A stretch of 64,000 bases of DNA from Necropsobacter massiliensis (GCF_000827595.2 NZ_LN776180.1:124001-188000), one strand, 5' to 3'. Shown: positions 48,790 to 59,289, numbered from the stretch's first letter. Notes: generated from the sequence alone by a model not told the origin. A program made the numbers and translations.

Positions 48790-49593
48790 ATGAACTCGGA
48801 ATTTTTAGCTTTCCCACAATTTGACCCGGTGATCTTCTCACTCGGTCCCGTTAGCCTACGTTGGTACGGCATGATGTATTTAATCGGTTTTGTATTTGCC
48901 CGCTGGCTGGCGGTGCGCCGTGCCAATCGACCGAACAGCAGTTGGACAACAGAACAGGTTGATAATCTGCTGTTTAACGGCTTTTTAGGCGTTTTTCTCG
49001 GCGGACGTATCGGTTATGTGATGTTCTATCAGTTCGACTATTTCCTCCAGGATCCGCTTTATCTGTTCCGCGTGTGGGAAGGCGGCATGTCTTTCCACGG
49101 CGGTTTAATTGGCGTCATTCTCGCTATGTACATCACCGCCAAACTGCAAAAACGCAGCTTCTGGGCAACGGCGGATTTCGTCGCTCCGCTGATTCCGTTC
49201 GGTTTAGGTATGGGGCGTCTCGGGAATTTTATCAACGACGAACTGTGGGGACGGGTTACCGATGTGCCTTGGGCGGTGTTATTTCCCTCCGGCGGTTATC
49301 TGCCGCGCCACCCGTCGCAATTGTATGAAGCGGTATTGGAAGGCTTGGTATTGTTTTTTATCCTTAATCAATTCATTAAAAAACCGCGCCCGACAGGAGC
49401 CGTCGCCGGTTTGTTTTTAACCTTTTACGGTTTGTTCCGTTTTATCGTTGAATTCTTCCGCGAACCGGACGCTCAGTTAGGGCTATTTTTCGGACAACAG
49501 ATTTCCATGGGGCAGATTCTGTCCACGCCGATGATTATTATCGGTTTAATAATTATCGCCGTTGCCTATCAAAGTGCGGTCAAAAAAGGATAA
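48790..49593 (+). CDS. lgt: Prolipoprotein diacylglyceryl transferase Lgt
   Basis: Seven-segment inner-membrane enzyme that adds diacylglycerol to the lipobox Cys of prolipoproteins. 267 aa with signature [18 protein letters not shown] (around residue 137), catalytic surroundings [12 protein letters not shown] and [16 protein letters not shown]. Its last codons (QSAVKKG) are formed by a USS, which also supplies the thyA ribosome site region. Cotranscribed with thyA, as in E. coli. Confidence 0.96.
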   Translation: MNSEFLAFPQFDPVIFSLGPVSLRWYGMMYLIGFVFARWLAVRRANRPNSSWTTEQVDNLLFNGFLGVFLGGRIGYVMFYQFDYFLQDPLYLFRVWEGGMSFHGGLIGVILAMYITAKLQKRSFWATADFVAPLIPFGLGMGRLGNFINDELWGRVTDVPWAVLFPSGGYLPRHPSQLYEAVLEGLVLFFILNQFIKKPRPTGAVAGLFLTFYGLFRFIVEFFREPDAQLGLFFGQQISMGQILSTPMIIIGLIIIAVAYQSAVKKG

Positions 49594-49597
49594 GTTT

Positions 49598-50449
49598 ATG
49601 CGTCAATATTTAGAGTTATGCCAACGTATCATTGATAAAGGCTGTTGGGTTGCAAACCAACGTACCGGGAAACGCTGTCTGACTGTGATCGATGCGGATC
49701 TCACCTATGATGTGGCGCAAAATCAGTTTCCACTGATCACCACTCGGAAAAGTTACTGGAAAGCCGCCATCGCCGAATTTCTGGGTTATCTGCGCGGTTA
49801 TGACAATGCCGCCGATTTCCGTAAACTGGGCACCAAAACATGGGATGCCAACGCCAACGAAAACCTTGCGTGGTTGCATAATCCGCAGCGTAAAGGCACC
49901 GATGATATGGGGCGGGTTTACGGTGTGCAGGGGCGCGCTTGGCGCAAACCGAACGGCGAATCCGTCGATCAGCTGCGCAAAATCGTTGATCATCTGCGCA
50001 ACGGTATTGATGATCGCGGTGAAATCATGACTTTTTACAACCCGGGGGAAATTGATCTCGGTTGCCTGCGCCCCTGCATGCACACGCACACCTTTTCGCT
50101 ACTGGGCGATACACTGTATTTAACCAGTTACCAACGCTCCTGTGATGTGCCGCTGGGACTAAACTTTAACCAGATTCAGGTATTCACCTTTCTAGCGTTA
50201 ATGGCGCAAATTACCGGCAAAAAACCGGGGCAGGCGTTCCACAAAATCGTCAATGCGCATATTTATGAAGATCAGCTTGAGTTAATGCGCGATGTACAGC
50301 TGCAACGTGAACCCTTTCCGCTGCCGCGACTGGAAATTAACCCAGCAATACAAACCCTGGAAGATCTGGAAACTTGGGTGACGTTGGATGATTTCAAAGT
50401 GGTCGGCTATCAGTGCCACGATGCCATTAAATATCCGTTTTCGGTGTAA
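49598..50449 (+). CDS. thyA: Thymidylate synthase ThyA
   Basis: Makes dTMP from dUMP with methylene-tetrahydrofolate. The ATG at 49598 gives 283 aa, the length known from H. influenzae. Catalytic Cys in [16 protein letters not shown] and the folate/nucleotide residues [10 protein letters not shown] and [16 protein letters not shown] are present. Four bases after the lgt stop. A small exported Sel1 protein follows after three bases. Confidence 0.96.
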   Translation: MRQYLELCQRIIDKGCWVANQRTGKRCLTVIDADLTYDVAQNQFPLITTRKSYWKAAIAEFLGYLRGYDNAADFRKLGTKTWDANANENLAWLHNPQRKGTDDMGRVYGVQGRAWRKPNGESVDQLRKIVDHLRNGIDDRGEIMTFYNPGEIDLGCLRPCMHTHTFSLLGDTLYLTSYQRSCDVPLGLNFNQIQVFTFLALMAQITGKKPGQAFHKIVNAHIYEDQLELMRDVQLQREPFPLPRLEINPAIQTLEDLETWVTLDDFKVVGYQCHDAIKYPFSV

Positions 50450-50452
50450 AAC

Positions 50453-51262
50453 ATGAAAGCCGTTATACCTTTTCTACTGAGCGCGCTGATGCTGAACGCA
50501 CAGTTAGCTTGCGCCGACAATTACAGCACGGCAACCGAACCGGCGCAATTGCAGCAGGGCGCCGAACAGGGCAATGCCGAGGCGCAGATCTATCTGGGCG
50601 AGCAGTATGAACAAAAGCAGGATTATAGCAATGCCGCCTTTTGGTATGACAAAGCCGCACAGCAAAACCTGCCGATGGGTTTGTTTAATCTGGGTTATTT
50701 GTATGAAAAAGGTTTGGGCGTGGAACAAAGCTATCATACCGCCGTAAAACTGTATAAACGCGCCGCAGAACAGCACGCCGCGCCAGCACAATATCGCCTT
50801 GCCTATATGTATCTGAACGGACAAGGGCTGCGGCAGGATATGAATATCGCGCATACATGGCTGGAAACCGCGGCGGAACAAGGTTATGCCCAAGCCCAGT
50901 TCGATCTGGCAATGATGTATTACAAAGGGCTGAACAATATTGCGCAGGATCTGCACAAAGCCAAACATTGGTTTGAACAAGCCGCCGCACAACAACATGC
51001 ACCGGCGCAATTCAGCTTAGGTTTAATCTATCAAAACGGCGTCGGCGTAACCCAGAATTATCAGACCGCAGCCGACTGGTACAACAAAGCGGTCGCTCAC
51101 CAACACGCGCCAGCGCAATTGAATCTCGGCGTATTATACGAACAGGGAAAAGGCGTGCTGCAGGATCTGAAAAAAGCCAAAGCCTTATACGGCGATGCCT
51201 GTGACAACGGCGATCAACGCGGTTGTGATTATTACAAAGATCTGAACCAGAAAGGGATCTAA
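50453..51262 (+). CDS. Exported Sel1-repeat protein
   Basis: A 269-aa protein with a signal peptide (MKAVIPFLLSALMLNAQLA, cleavage near CADN) and about six Sel1-like repeats of 36 residues (for example MGLFNLGYLYEKGLGVEQSY, APAQYRLAYMYLNGQGLRQD, APAQFSLGLIYQNGVGVTQN). Sel1 solenoids bind other proteins; the role here is unknown. It sits between thyA and tadA with spacing of three and two bases, so it belongs to this operon. Confidence 0.85.
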   Translation: MKAVIPFLLSALMLNAQLACADNYSTATEPAQLQQGAEQGNAEAQIYLGEQYEQKQDYSNAAFWYDKAAQQNLPMGLFNLGYLYEKGLGVEQSYHTAVKLYKRAAEQHAAPAQYRLAYMYLNGQGLRQDMNIAHTWLETAAEQGYAQAQFDLAMMYYKGLNNIAQDLHKAKHWFEQAAAQQHAPAQFSLGLIYQNGVGVTQNYQTAADWYNKAVAHQHAPAQLNLGVLYEQGKGVLQDLKKAKALYGDACDNGDQRGCDYYKDLNQKGI

Positions 51263-51264
51263 AA

Positions 51265-51759
51265 GTGCGGTCGGATTTTGATCAGAAAATGATGCGTTAT
51301 GCACTGGCTTTAGCGGATAAAGCGGAGGCATTGGGTGAAATTCCGGTCGGCGCGGTACTGGTTGACGAGCGAGGCGAGATCCTCGGTGAAGGTTGGAATT
51401 TATCCATTGTCAGTTCCGATCCCACCGCTCATGCGGAAATTGTCGCCCTACGTAATGCGGGACAAAAAGTGCGCAACTACCGTTTATTGAACACAACCCT
51501 TTATGTAACTCTTGAACCTTGCACAATGTGCGCCGGCGCGATTTTGCACAGTCGGATTAAGCGTTTGGTATTCGGTGCGGCGGATTATAAAACCGGTGCC
51601 GTAGGTTCCCGTTTCCACTTTTTCGATGACTATAAAATGAATCACGTACCGGAAATTACCGGCGGAGTGCTGGAAGCGGAATGCAGCCGCAAACTAAGCG
51701 AATTTTTCCGCAAAAGACGTGAACAAAAAAAATCCGCCAAACAACCGGCGGCGGATTAA
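51265..51759 (+). CDS. tadA: tRNA adenosine deaminase TadA
   Basis: Converts adenosine 34 of tRNA-Arg(ACG) to inosine. 164 aa. Zinc and catalytic residues: PTAHAEIVALRNA (His, Glu) and LEPCTMCAGAI (two Cys). The best start is GTG at 51265, two bases after the Sel1 gene, giving MRSDFDQKMMRYALALADKA, which matches the family spacing. This GTG is inside a USS (AAAAGTGCGGTC). The ATG at 51289 would cut the first helix. Confidence 0.93.
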   Translation: MRSDFDQKMMRYALALADKAEALGEIPVGAVLVDERGEILGEGWNLSIVSSDPTAHAEIVALRNAGQKVRNYRLLNTTLYVTLEPCTMCAGAILHSRIKRLVFGAADYKTGAVGSRFHFFDDYKMNHVPEITGGVLEAECSRKLSEFFRKRREQKKSAKQPAAD

Positions 51760-51805
51760 TAATAAAGGCAAAATGCCGCTGCTACGGATTGGATTAATCC
51801 GACAG

Positions 51806-52408
51806 TTATGCGGCAACCATCACCATCGCCGGGCGGATAACACGCCCATTCAGTAAATAGCCCTTCTGTAATACAGTAGTAATCTGGTTACTTTCAAAAC
51901 CTTCCGTTGGCTGCATGGAAATCGCCTGATGCAGATCCGGATTAAAGGTTTCACCAACCACGCCGACTGGTTCAACACCAAAACGCGCAACTGTTGCCAA
52001 TAACCCTTTCAAGGTCAGCTCAACACCGTCAACTAATGCCTTAATGCCGTCATCTTCAAGAGTTGCCGGTGTGGCCAACGCACGTTCCAAATTATCAATG
52101 GTTTCCAGCAAGTCTTTTGAGAATTTCTCCAGTGCGAATTTATGGGCTTTCTCCACATCTTGTTCGGCGCGGCGGCGAATATTATCCATTTCCGCGCGGG
52201 TGCGTAATAAAATATCCTGTTCTTTTTTGGCGGTTTCCGCTAATTGTTCTTCCAATTCCTGCACCCGTGCAATCGCTTCTTCCAGTGCATCCTGTTCTTC
52301 TGCATGTTCTTCAATCGGCTGTTGCGGTTCCTGCGCCTGCTCTTGCGTTGGGTTTTCCGTTTGATTTTCCGCTTGTGGATTTTCTACTTTCTTTTCCTGT
52401 TCTGACAT
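51806..52408 (-). CDS. grpE: Nucleotide exchange factor GrpE
   Basis: Releases ADP from DnaK. 200 aa from ATG 52408 (GGAG six bases upstream; an ATG four codons earlier has no ribosome site). An acidic Gln/Glu-rich N terminus is followed by a long coiled coil (residues about 40-110, with [20 protein letters not shown]) and the beta domain with [15 protein letters not shown] and [18 protein letters not shown]. Its promoter region carries a sigma-32-like element. Divergent from nadK, as in E. coli. Confidence 0.95.
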   Translation of the reverse strand: MSEQEKKVENPQAENQTENPTQEQAQEPQQPIEEHAEEQDALEEAIARVQELEEQLAETAKKEQDILLRTRAEMDNIRRRAEQDVEKAHKFALEKFSKDLLETIDNLERALATPATLEDDGIKALVDGVELTLKGLLATVARFGVEPVGVVGETFNPDLHQAISMQPTEGFESNQITTVLQKGYLLNGRVIRPAMVMVAA

Positions 52409-52507
52409 GCTCTGCTCCATTCATCAAAAGGTGTCGTCTATTGTAACAAAAAACATAAAAATTAACACTTGCCCCGCGCTGCGCTGGCAAGTAAAAAACT
52501 TTATGTG

Positions 52508-52537
52508 TAATATAGGCATTAATTTTATGAATTCAAG
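52508..52537 (-). promoter_or_regulatory. Sigma-32-type promoter of grpE overlapping a USS
   Basis: Minus strand CTTGAA (52532-52537), then GCCTATAT at about 14 bases (consensus CTTGAA, N13-17, CCCCAT-T). The CTT of this -35 is the end of a USS (ACCGCACTTGAA), so competence DNA motif and heat-shock promoter share bases. Inferred from sequence and gene function. Confidence 0.5.
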
Positions 52538-52569
52538 TGCGGTTATTTTTTGGCACAAATGGAACCACT

Positions 52570-53487
52570 ATGTCCAACGGTAATTTAATTGACAACAACG
52601 AATTGCATATTTCCTTTCATACTATCGGTTTAGTGGGAAAGCCGCGTAAAGACATCAATTTGCAAATGCACAAGAACCTGTTCCAGTGGTTGTCGGAACG
52701 AGGTTATAACGTGTTGGTCGAAAAAGCCATCGGCGAACGTCTCGGTCTGCCTTTTCATCATCTGGCGGAACTTGATGAGATCGGACGGCTAGCCCAACTG
52801 GCGATCGTCATCGGCGGCGACGGCAATATGCTCGGGCGCGCCCGAATTCTGGCGAAATATGACATCGCCCTGATCGGTATCAATCGCGGCAATTTGGGCT
52901 TTCTGACTGATATTGATCCGAAAAACGCCTATGCGCAACTGGAAGCCTGTTTGAAACACGGCGAATTCTTTGTAGAAGAACGGTTTATACTGGAAGCCGC
53001 AGTCGAGCGCGAAGGCAACATCATCGCCCGTAGCTACGCCGTCAATGAAGCGGTTATCCATCCGGCAAAAATCGCCCATATGATTGATTTTCACGTCTAT
53101 ATTAACCATAAATTGGCTTTTTCTCAGCGTTCCGATGGCTTAATTATCTCGACCCCAACCGGCTCCACCGCCTATTCGTTATCCGCTGGCGGCCCGATTC
53201 TGATGCCGCAGCTAAACGCACTGTCATTGGTGCCAATGTTCCCGCATACGCTGTCTTCCCGCCCGTTGGTGATTGACGGTGACCAAAGAATTTCCATTCG
53301 TTTCGCCGAAGACAATACCTCACAGCTAGAAGTCGGCTGCGACAGCCAGATTGCACTTTCTTTCACCCCGGACGATGTGGTGCATGTGTATAAAAGTGAA
53401 CACAAGCTGCGCCTACTACACTTAAAAAGTTACAATTATTACAAAGTGTTAAGCTCAAAATTAGGCTGGTTGAGAAATTCCGCCTAA
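52570..53487 (+). CDS. nadK: NAD kinase
   Basis: Phosphorylates NAD to NADP. The ATG at 52570 (GGA upstream) gives 305 aa; an alternative GTG at 52537 lies inside a USS and is not supported by the family. Motifs: [15 protein letters not shown] (diacylglycerol-kinase-like GGDG), [32 protein letters not shown] (around residue 190). Upstream of recN in E. coli as well. Confidence 0.95.
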   Translation: MSNGNLIDNNELHISFHTIGLVGKPRKDINLQMHKNLFQWLSERGYNVLVEKAIGERLGLPFHHLAELDEIGRLAQLAIVIGGDGNMLGRARILAKYDIALIGINRGNLGFLTDIDPKNAYAQLEACLKHGEFFVEERFILEAAVEREGNIIARSYAVNEAVIHPAKIAHMIDFHVYINHKLAFSQRSDGLIISTPTGSTAYSLSAGGPILMPQLNALSLVPMFPHTLSSRPLVIDGDQRISIRFAEDNTSQLEVGCDSQIALSFTPDDVVHVYKSEHKLRLLHLKSYNYYKVLSSKLGWLRNSA

Positions 53488-53509
53488 AATGCTGGCAAAA
53501 AAAACTTTA

Positions 53510-53525
53510 CTGTATATAAAAACAG
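53510..53525 (+). promoter_or_regulatory. LexA box of recN
   Basis: CTGTATATAAAAACAG fits the LexA consensus CTG-N10-CAG and is nearly the same as the first box of E. coli recN. A second copy-like sequence, CTGACAAATATACAG (53533-53547), is one base too short. SOS control of recN follows. Confidence 0.8.
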
Positions 53526-53563
53526 TTATAAACTGACAAATATACAGTAAAGAGGATTTTGTC

Positions 53564-55240
53564 ATGCTCACTCAACTTACCGTCAACAATTTTGCTATCG
53601 TTCATCATCTGGATGTAGAGTTATCTGCGGGAATGTCGGTGATTACCGGTGAAACCGGCGCCGGTAAATCTATTGCGCTTGATGCGCTGGGCTTATGTCT
53701 CGGACAACGCACGGAAAGCGGTATGCTGCGCGAAGGACAGCAACGCGCGGATATTTGCGCCACCTTCCAACTCCCCGCCCAACACCCCGCATCGCAATGG
53801 TTGCAAGAACAGGAATTACAGGATCAAGATAATCCCGAAAGCTGTATTCTGCGCCGTATTATCAATGCCGACGGACGTTCAAAAGCCTTTATTAACAGCA
53901 CGCCGGTTTCTGCTGCACAGCTGAAAGCCGTCGGTCAATATCTGGTACAAATTAACGGGCAACACAGCTCACAACGTCTGTTGAAAAGCGATGACCAACT
54001 GCAACTGGTGGATAATTTCTGCGCCCACCCGCAATTATTAACAAACATGCGTGAAAGTTACCGCACTTGGAAACATTTACAAGCACAAATCACCGCTTTC
54101 CACCAACACTGCGCAGAAAATGAAGCCAAAAAACAACTGCTACAATATCAGGTCGAGGAGCTGGATCAGTTCGCGTTGAAAGAAGGCGAATATCAAGAAC
54201 TGGAAGAAGAACATAAACGTCTATCCAACAGCGATACGCTCAACTCGCTTTGCCAATCAGCGCTGCAACTGTTAAGCGAAAATGACAGCGTCAGTATTGA
54301 TGCGTTGCTGCATCGGGCCAATCAATATATTGACGAGCTGTGTGAATTGGATCCGCGTTATGCCGATGTACAAAGCATGTTACAGGAGGCGCTGATCCAA
54401 ATTCAGGAAGCCACTTCAGAAGTGCAGCATTTATCCGCCAATATTGAGCAGGATCCCGCTTTATTACAACAAGTGGAACAGCGCATGAGCCAAGCGCTGC
54501 AACTTGCGCGCAAACATAACATATCTGCGGAACAACTGGTGAAACGCCATCAAACCTTAAAGCAGGAATTAAATCAACTGACGGATTTTTCACACAGCGA
54601 AGCAGAATTGCACCGGCAAGAACAGCTCGCCTACCGTACAATGATAGATGCAGCAACGGCACTCAGCAACAGCCGTCGACAAGGTGCGGAAAAACTGGCG
54701 ACGGTAGTGACCGAATCAATCAAACAGCTCGCCATGGAAAACGCGCAATTTTCCATTCAGTTTGACACAGCAGAAAATCGTATTAGCGCGAACGGCACGG
54801 ATAACCTAACATTTATGCTGCGCGCCAATCTGGGGCAATCTGCACAGCCATTGGCGAAAGTGGCGTCCGGCGGCGAATTATCCCGCATCGCACTGGCTTT
54901 ACAAGTACTGACTTCGGATAAATCTTCCGTATCAACACTGGTGTTTGATGAAGTGGACACCGGTATCAGCGGCGCTACTGCAAGCGTGGTGGGCAAACTG
55001 TTGCGCCAACTGGGACAAAAATGTCAGGTGCTGTGTATCACGCACTTACCGCAAGTCGCCTGTTGCGGTCACCGTCACTTTTGGGTAGAAAAACAAACTA
55101 TCGACGGCAAAACCGAAACAAAAATGACCGCACTTTCCGCCTCGCAACGAGTAAACGCACTGGCAAAACTGTTGGGTGGCAGCAAACTTACCGACAGCGC
55201 CCTTGCCAATGCGCGTGATATGCTGGATGCAGTCGGCTGA
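53564..55240 (+). CDS. recN: DNA repair protein RecN
   Basis: SMC-like ATPase for double-strand-break repair (558 aa, as in H. influenzae). N-terminal Walker A SVITGETGAGKSIALDALGL, coiled-coil middle (residues about 155-385), and C-terminal ABC signature LAKVASGGELSRIALALQVL with Walker B STLVFDEVDTGISG. GAGGA seven bases before the ATG. SOS-induced through the LexA box. Confidence 0.96.
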   Translation: MLTQLTVNNFAIVHHLDVELSAGMSVITGETGAGKSIALDALGLCLGQRTESGMLREGQQRADICATFQLPAQHPASQWLQEQELQDQDNPESCILRRIINADGRSKAFINSTPVSAAQLKAVGQYLVQINGQHSSQRLLKSDDQLQLVDNFCAHPQLLTNMRESYRTWKHLQAQITAFHQHCAENEAKKQLLQYQVEELDQFALKEGEYQELEEEHKRLSNSDTLNSLCQSALQLLSENDSVSIDALLHRANQYIDELCELDPRYADVQSMLQEALIQIQEATSEVQHLSANIEQDPALLQQVEQRMSQALQLARKHNISAEQLVKRHQTLKQELNQLTDFSHSEAELHRQEQLAYRTMIDAATALSNSRRQGAEKLATVVTESIKQLAMENAQFSIQFDTAENRISANGTDNLTFMLRANLGQSAQPLAKVASGGELSRIALALQVLTSDKSSVSTLVFDEVDTGISGATASVVGKLLRQLGQKCQVLCITHLPQVACCGHRHFWVEKQTIDGKTETKMTALSASQRVNALAKLLGGSKLTDSALANARDMLDAVG

Positions 55241-55468
55241 AAAATATAATGCGCCGGCTAGCACATTTAAGCATTATCGCATTTAGCATATACGCGGAAG
55301 AAAAAAATCAGGAGCACAGGAAAAATAAAAAATAGGGGAAAATAAGCGAAATAGCGAAATAGAAAACACGAAGAGACTAAGTTACATCAATTGCCACAAA
55401 GAGAATGGCTCAGCTGGAACTGAGGGCGCGATGAAATGAAAAAATGAGATCTTATATCGCGCCGGAGC

Positions 55469-55523
55469 GGCAATAGCACAAGGGTAACCTGTCAAATATC
55501 AAGTGAAAATTCATGCTATTGCC
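55469..55523. repeat. Inverted repeat in the recN-aroA spacer
   Basis: Perfect ten-base arms GGCAATAGCA (55469-55478) and TGCTATTGCC (55514-55523) with a 35-base loop; each arm is next to GCCGGAGC (55461-55468 and 55521-55528). The 298-base spacer has no gene. Could fold into a hairpin RNA or mark a small mobile or regulatory repeat. There is no T tract, so it is not an ordinary terminator. Confidence 0.5.
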
Positions 55524-55538
55524 GGAGCATATTAGATT

Positions 55539-56831
55539 TTATGCCACGATTTTACTAAGCTCATCAAAAAATGTCGGGAATGTTTTTGCCGTACATTGCG
55601 GATCTAAAATAGTAACCGGCGTATTCGACAACGCCACTAAGGCAAAACACATCGCCATACGGTGATCGTTATAGGTCGCAATTTCCGCATGACGAAACTG
55701 CTCTGCGGGCAACGGTTGAATCCGGATGAAATCCTCGCCTTCTTCCACCTCTGCGCCGACTTTACGCAGTTCAGTCGCCATTGCCGCCAGACGATCCGTT
55801 TCTTTCACCCGCCAATTGTAAATATTGCGGATCACGGTTTCGCCCGTGGCAAATAATGCGGTTGTGGCAATCGTCATCGCTGCATCGGGAATATGATTCA
55901 TATCCATGTCAATGCCGTGCAACTCGCCTTTTTCCGCCTGAATAAAATCATCGCCCCAAGTGATCTTAGCGCCCATTTTTGCCAATACATCGGCAAACAG
56001 CCGATCACCCTGAATGGAATGTTGCCCGATACCGCTGACTTTCACTCTGCCCTTAATCGCGCCGGCAGCAAGGAAATAGGAGGCAGACGACGCATCGCCT
56101 TCCACCAGATAAGTATGCGGCGCAATATAACTCTGTCCGCCCGGCACAAAGAAAGTGCGATAATTATCATGCCGCACCGCCACACCGAAATCTCGCATCA
56201 TCGCTAATGTGATATCAATATAAGGCTTAGAAACCAGTTCGCCGATAATTTCTATCTCCATATCCTGCGCAGCAAGCGGCGCGGAAATTAAAAGTGCGGT
56301 TAAAAACTGGGAAGAAATCGAACCGTCAATGCGCACTTTTCCGCCCGACAGACCGCTGTTACGAATCGCCAGCGGCGGGTATCCCTCATTTTCTAGATAC
56401 TGAATATCGGCCCCCGCCTGTCGCAGCGCATCCACCAAATGCGCTATTGGGCGCTCTTTCATGCGCGCTTCGCCGGTCAGCACCACTTCCGCCTCCATCG
56501 CCCCTTTCAGGCACAATGCCGCCGTCAGCGGACGCATTGCCGTTCCCGCGTTGCCTAAAAACAGTGCCAAGCCATCATGACATTGAAAAGCGCCGCCTGC
56601 CCCCTGAACATCACACTGTGTTCTATCGTCCGACAATTGATATTGAATCCCTAAGGCTTTTAACGCATTCAGCATATGGCGGGTGTCGTCGCTGTCCAGC
56701 AAATTGGTGACTTTGGTTGTTCCTCTGGCAAGCGCCGCCAGCAATAAGGCTCGGTTGGAAAGGCTTTTCGAACCGGGCAAATGAATATCGCCATCCACAC
56801 GAGCAATAGGATTAAGGGTGATTTTATCCAT
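55539..56831 (-). CDS. aroA: EPSP synthase AroA
   Basis: Sixth step of the shikimate pathway: 5-enolpyruvylshikimate-3-phosphate synthesis. 430 aa from [20 protein letters not shown]; an ATG six codons earlier is possible. Motifs [38 protein letters not shown] and [20 protein letters not shown] are complete. Downstream of serC and hisC in one orientation. A USS at 56290. Confidence 0.97.
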   Translation of the reverse strand: MDKITLNPIARVDGDIHLPGSKSLSNRALLLAALARGTTKVTNLLDSDDTRHMLNALKALGIQYQLSDDRTQCDVQGAGGAFQCHDGLALFLGNAGTAMRPLTAALCLKGAMEAEVVLTGEARMKERPIAHLVDALRQAGADIQYLENEGYPPLAIRNSGLSGGKVRIDGSISSQFLTALLISAPLAAQDMEIEIIGELVSKPYIDITLAMMRDFGVAVRHDNYRTFFVPGGQSYIAPHTYLVEGDASSASYFLAAGAIKGRVKVSGIGQHSIQGDRLFADVLAKMGAKITWGDDFIQAEKGELHGIDMDMNHIPDAAMTIATTALFATGETVIRNIYNWRVKETDRLAAMATELRKVGAEVEEGEDFIRIQPLPAEQFRHAEIATYNDHRMAMCFALVALSNTPVTILDPQCTAKTFPTFFDELSKIVA

Positions 56832-56906
56832 GATTGTTTCACTATCCATAATGACTGGGCGATAACTCTCGCCCCAAGTTTGAACACTATACGTTGATAA
56901 CTGCGT

Positions 56907-58007
56907 TTATGCCAGATTCAGCACTTTCAAAAGTGCGGTGAAAAATCGGTCATTTTCTTGCGGTAAACCGATACTGACACGCAGATGATTCGGCATGCCA
57001 TAGCCGGCTATCGGGCGCACGATCACGCCTTCGCGCAACAGCGCATCGTAAATCGGCGCGGCGGGACGTTTAAAATCAAGCGTAATGAAATTCCCTTTCG
57101 AGGGGATATACGCCAGTTGGTGCTGCCGGCAAAAATCTTCGTAACGTTTCATCTCGGCACAGTTATTTGCTGCGGCTTTTTGCACAAATTCGTCATCATT
57201 TAACACCGCAACGGCGGCAACCAATGCCAAAGCGTTACAATTGAACGGCTGCCGCACGCGGTTTAACAAGTCGGCAATTTCCGGATGAGACACCGCATAG
57301 CCGATACGCAGCCCCGCCAGACCGTAAGCTTTGGATAACGAACGAGAAACAATCAAATTCGGATACCGCTCCACCAGCGCAAAAGAATCCACACGCTCAT
57401 CCGGCGCAGTAAATTCGGTATAGGCTTCGTCCAACACCACGATCACATGTGCCGGTACCTGCGCCAAAAAGCGGTTTATTTCCGCCTGCGTTAAAAAATT
57501 CCCGGTCGGGTTGTTCGGATTGGCGATATAAATCAGCTTGGTGTTATCGTTAATCGCCGCCAAAAAGCCGTCCAAATCGTGCCCCCAGTTTTTCGCCGCA
57601 ATTTCACGTGCAGTTGCGCCAATGGCTTTGGTAATCAACGGATAAACGATAAACGCATATTGCGAATAAATAATTTCATCATGTTCGCTGGCAAACGTGT
57701 GAGCGAACAATTCAATTAAATCATTGGAACCGTTGCCGAGGGTGATCTGATCGGCATGCAGACCGAATTTTTCGGCAATGGCGGCTTTCAGTTCAAAACC
57801 GTTGGCATCGGGATAACGGGTCAGATCATTGAGCCGTCGCTCAATGGCCTGCTTGGCGCTTTGCGGAAAGCCGAAAGGGTTTTCATTCGACGCCAGTTTA
57901 ATGATATTACGGATACCGAGCTCACGTTCAAGCTCTTCAATCGGCTTACCCGCCTGATAAGGGGAAAGGGATTTGACCCCTTTGTTTGCGATATTGATAA
58001 ATTGCAT
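56907..58007 (-). CDS. hisC: Histidinol-phosphate aminotransferase HisC
   Basis: PLP aminotransferase (366 aa) for histidine synthesis, possibly also aromatic amino acids. KLASNENPFGFP near the N terminus, YIANPNNPTGN around residue 160, PLP Lys in SRSLSKAYGLAGLRIGYAVS, and ending PNHLRVSIGLPQEN. Between serC and aroA, which suits a role in phenylalanine/tyrosine synthesis as well; not part of a his operon here. A USS lies at its 3' end. Confidence 0.9.
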   Translation of the reverse strand: MQFINIANKGVKSLSPYQAGKPIEELERELGIRNIIKLASNENPFGFPQSAKQAIERRLNDLTRYPDANGFELKAAIAEKFGLHADQITLGNGSNDLIELFAHTFASEHDEIIYSQYAFIVYPLITKAIGATAREIAAKNWGHDLDGFLAAINDNTKLIYIANPNNPTGNFLTQAEINRFLAQVPAHVIVVLDEAYTEFTAPDERVDSFALVERYPNLIVSRSLSKAYGLAGLRIGYAVSHPEIADLLNRVRQPFNCNALALVAAVAVLNDDEFVQKAAANNCAEMKRYEDFCRQHQLAYIPSKGNFITLDFKRPAAPIYDALLREGVIVRPIAGYGMPNHLRVSIGLPQENDRFFTALLKVLNLA

Positions 58008-58035
58008 AGGTTTCTTTTTATCGGTTGTAACAGAA

Positions 58036-58062
58036 AAAGATAAGGGCTTTCACCTGCCCTTA
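58036..58062 (-). terminator. Hairpin between serC and hisC
   Basis: Minus strand TAAGGGC / GCCCTTA with an eight-base loop and TCTTTTTC tail, in the 64-base gap after serC. Probably a partial terminator lowering hisC-aroA expression. Confidence 0.5.
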
Positions 58063-58071
58063 CCTGTGATA

Positions 58072-59154
58072 TTAACGGTTTTGCGCGGCAAACTGGCGCA
58101 TAAAGGCAATCAAAGCTTCGACGCCCTCAATCGGCATCGCATTGTAAATAGACGCCCGCATACCGCCCAATACTTTATGACCTTTCAGCGCCTGCAAGCC
58201 TGCGGCGGTGGCTTCGGCGACAAATTTCGCATTTAATTCGTCATTGCCGGTGGTAAAGGTAACGTTCATTAAAGAACGATTCGCCGGCGCCACATGGTTG
58301 CGATAAAAATCGCTCTGATCTAAATAGGCATACAGCAATTCAGCTTTGGCTTTATTACGCCGTTCCATTGCTGGCACCCCGCCGGTGGCAAGCAAATGTT
58401 TAAACACTAGTGAACATAAATACCACGCAAAAGTCGGCGGTGTATTGATCATCGAATCGCTTTTCGTCTGCACTGCATAATTCCAGATGGACGGTGTGGC
58501 GGTGCGCGCCTTACCGAGTAAATCTTCACGCACAATCACGATGGTGATCCCCGCCGGTCCTAAATTTTTCTGCGCGCCGGCATAAATCAGACCGAATTTA
58601 CTAACGTCGATTTCACGTGACAAAATATTGGATGACATATCAGCGACCAATACCGTCTCACCCACATTCGGCAGGTCAAAAATCTCAACGCCGCTGATAG
58701 TCTCGTTCGGGCAATAATGCACATAATCGTATTGCTGCGCAATATCACTGAAATCCAGCGTTCCTACTTGTAGCGTTTCACCTTCGGTTAAAAGATTAAT
58801 TTCATCAACCTCACAGAACAGGCGCGCTTCTTTCGCCGCCGTCGCCGACCAGTGACCGCTGGTTAAATACAGCGCTTTGCCTTTTTCATTACACAAATTC
58901 ATCGGAACGGCGGCAAACTGACCGCGAGCGCCGCCTTGCAAAAACAGGACTTTATAATTTTCCGGAATATGGTAAAGCCGGCGAATATCCTCTTCCGCCT
59001 GCGTGATCAGTTCCATAAACAACTTGCCGCGGTGACTGACCTCCATGACCGAGGTATGCTGTTCCTGCCAGTTGAGTAATTCCCGTTGAGCCTGTTGCAA
59101 TACTGCCGGCGGCATCATTGCCGGTCCGGCGCTGAAATTAAAGACTTGAGACAT
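58072..59154 (-). CDS. serC: Phosphoserine aminotransferase SerC
   Basis: PLP enzyme making phosphoserine for serine and, in relatives, for pyridoxal phosphate. 360 aa; N terminus MSQVFNFSAGPAMMPPAVLQ and the PLP Lys in GLIYAGAQKNLGPAGITIVI. AGGA eight bases before the ATG. First of serC-hisC-aroA (E. coli has serC-aroA). Confidence 0.97.
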   Translation of the reverse strand: MSQVFNFSAGPAMMPPAVLQQAQRELLNWQEQHTSVMEVSHRGKLFMELITQAEEDIRRLYHIPENYKVLFLQGGARGQFAAVPMNLCNEKGKALYLTSGHWSATAAKEARLFCEVDEINLLTEGETLQVGTLDFSDIAQQYDYVHYCPNETISGVEIFDLPNVGETVLVADMSSNILSREIDVSKFGLIYAGAQKNLGPAGITIVIVREDLLGKARTATPSIWNYAVQTKSDSMINTPPTFAWYLCSLVFKHLLATGGVPAMERRNKAKAELLYAYLDQSDFYRNHVAPANRSLMNVTFTTGNDELNAKFVAEATAAGLQALKGHKVLGGMRASIYNAMPIEGVEALIAFMRQFAAQNR

Positions 59155-59289
59155 GTTTCACTTCCTGAGAGATAATTGAGAAATAACAGAATAATTCAAT
59201 ATTTTTATCACCTCAGGATAGCGTAAGCAACGACTTTTATGAAATTCAGCAAATTTTTTGCGTTTAGCCGGAAAAAGCGTGCGAATACT

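Noticed and set aside
52537-52569. GTG start of nadK inside a USS
   Set aside because: The ATG at 52570 has a ribosome site and the extra 11 residues (from the USS) have no family counterpart.
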